A stretch of 64,000 nt of DNA from positions 310,001 to 374,000 of the forward strand of contig NZ_JABAIV010000004.1 in NCBI RefSeq assembly GCF_013003915.1, given 5' to 3'. Positions 63,272 to 64,000 of this stretch are shown here, in pieces. The position numbers and the translations under genes were made by a program. This DNA is from Telluria aromaticivorans. Lineage in GTDB: Bacteria; Pseudomonadota; Gammaproteobacteria; Burkholderiales; Burkholderiaceae_D. The notes beneath the pieces were generated by a model. The model was not told the origin of the DNA. It saw only the letters and a list, made by a program, of their open reading frames with translations, and made no database searches. Position 1 is the first letter of the stretch. Every line of letters starts with the position of its first letter.

Positions 63272-63965
63272 TGCTCGCGTTTTTGCGGTCGATCAGCGCG
63301 CGGAAATTCGACAAGGACGCCAGCTGGAAGTAGATCGCAGCCAGGTAACCTTCCTTGTGCAGGCTGTCCAGCGTCGCAGCATCGAGCTTGTTCAGGTTTT
63401 CTTCATGAATGGTGTGGAAGCCCGTCATGCGGTGCTGCGAACCGTCGTCGAGCTGCACATCGAGCGCGAACGATTCGAGCAGATTGTGCTTCACCAGCGC
63501 CTCGACGAAGCCGGCATTCGACTCCATCCCCTGGTGCACGGTGATCAGCATCGAATTGATGTTCTCCAGGTAGGGCGTCATGCCGCCATGCTCCAGGAAC
63601 AGCGGCTCACCTTCGGTCTTGCTGATGCGCGGGCTGTCCAGGTCGATGTGGATCATCAATTCTTCGCCGTGTTTGCCGATCAGGAAAGGCAGGCGCTCGA
63701 CCAGCAGCGGGATGACGGTGGCGTCCCAGCCGCTCTCGTTCAGGAACAGGTTTTCGTCGTTCTCGAATCCGAACAGCGCGACCGGTTCGAATGGCTGGTC
63801 TTCGGCCGGCTTGCTGAAGACGATCGGGTAATGCGCCTGCAGGAGGCGGAATTCGCCCGCGAAGGTCGGTACATAGGGGTGGCTGTCGCCCAGGCCCTTG
63901 CCATGGCGGGTGATCACGCGCAGGTGTTTGTGTTCGATGTTATTCAGCAGTACAGGGTTTGCCAT
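63255..63965 (-). CDS. SapC family protein
   Basis: A 236-residue cytoplasmic protein of the SapC family, named after a Campylobacter S-layer secretion gene but of unknown function. The family core includes F-A-G-E-F-R-L-L-Q-A-H-Y-P-I-V-F and P-V-A-L-F-G-F-E-N-D-E-N-L-F. In Caulobacter, Xanthomonas and relatives, SapC genes lie directly after TonB-dependent receptors with a cupin and a halogenase. The start at 63965 has GAGACACC upstream on the minus strand. The gene upstream is outside the window. Confidence 0.85.
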   Translation of the reverse strand: MANPVLLNNIEHKHLRVITRHGKGLGDSHPYVPTFAGEFRLLQAHYPIVFSKPAEDQPFEPVALFGFENDENLFLNESGWDATVIPLLVERLPFLIGKHGEELMIHIDLDSPRISKTEGEPLFLEHGGMTPYLENINSMLITVHQGMESNAGFVEALVKHNLLESFALDVQLDDGSQHRMTGFHTIHEENLNKLDAATLDSLHKEGYLAAIYFQLASLSNFRALIDRKNASNAAKG

Positions 63966-64000
63966 TACGGTGTCTCTTTATCGGTTGTCGTTAATGCTTG

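Overview
The window is a contiguous piece of a high-GC Gram-negative chromosome. Gene content and order suggest a betaproteobacterium of the Burkholderiales, most like the Oxalobacteraceae (Massilia/Janthinobacterium type). Supporting signs are a DksA without zinc ligands, the petABC-sspAB block, DUF484-xerC, hslVU beside dksA, Burkholderiales-type porins and a complete type II secretion operon. This placement is inferred from gene families, not from a database search.

Layout. 1-1157: end of a lipid A acyltransferase gene and dapF. 1158-10171: accessory block with a transposase remnant, a decayed MerR-type regulator, an AT-richer stretch with a Tat-exported multicopper oxidase and a SCO-type copper chaperone, a Sel1-repeat protein and two paralogous porins. 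10172-17495: DUF484, xerC, a COG0523 metal GTPase, dksA, a duplicated STAS protein, hslVU and a small basic protein. 17568-19702: a palindromic repeat, an XRE-type regulator and a serine beta-lactamase-like hydrolase. 19787-31085: minus-strand type II secretion operon in the order gspG-H-I-J-K-L-M-N-D-E-F-C. 31227-35845: ThiF/MoeB-like protein, CtpA protease, EnvC-like factor and gpmA. 36058-38971: rhodanese, grxC, secB, SH3 protein and gpsA, a redox, export and lipid-precursor group. 39204-41920: cupin, DUF2461, a DegS-like protease and mscL. 42147-46405: petABC (cytochrome bc1), sspA, sspB and tRNA-Thr, followed by a phage-type endolysin gene.

47383-63965 is a sugar-utilisation region. It holds an ABC sugar importer, a LacI-family regulator, a GH1 beta-glucosidase, a GH3 glycosidase, glucokinase and a FucP-like sugar:proton symporter. 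Matching LacI-type palindromes sit at both promoters, suggesting one regulator for import and hydrolysis of beta-glucosides. After a metallo-beta-lactamase-fold gene and a divergent TetR regulator comes a minus-strand operon of SapC, a JmjC/cupin-like protein and a flavin-dependent (tryptophan-type) halogenase. This trio is usually found next to a TonB-dependent receptor, which would lie just past base 64000.

The least-described items are a dispersed family of terminally inverted repeats (near 17.6, 32.1, 39.1 and 58.9 kb), two of which carry a hairpin whose stem sequence differs but stays perfectly paired, and the halogenase/cupin/SapC operon beside the glucoside locus.
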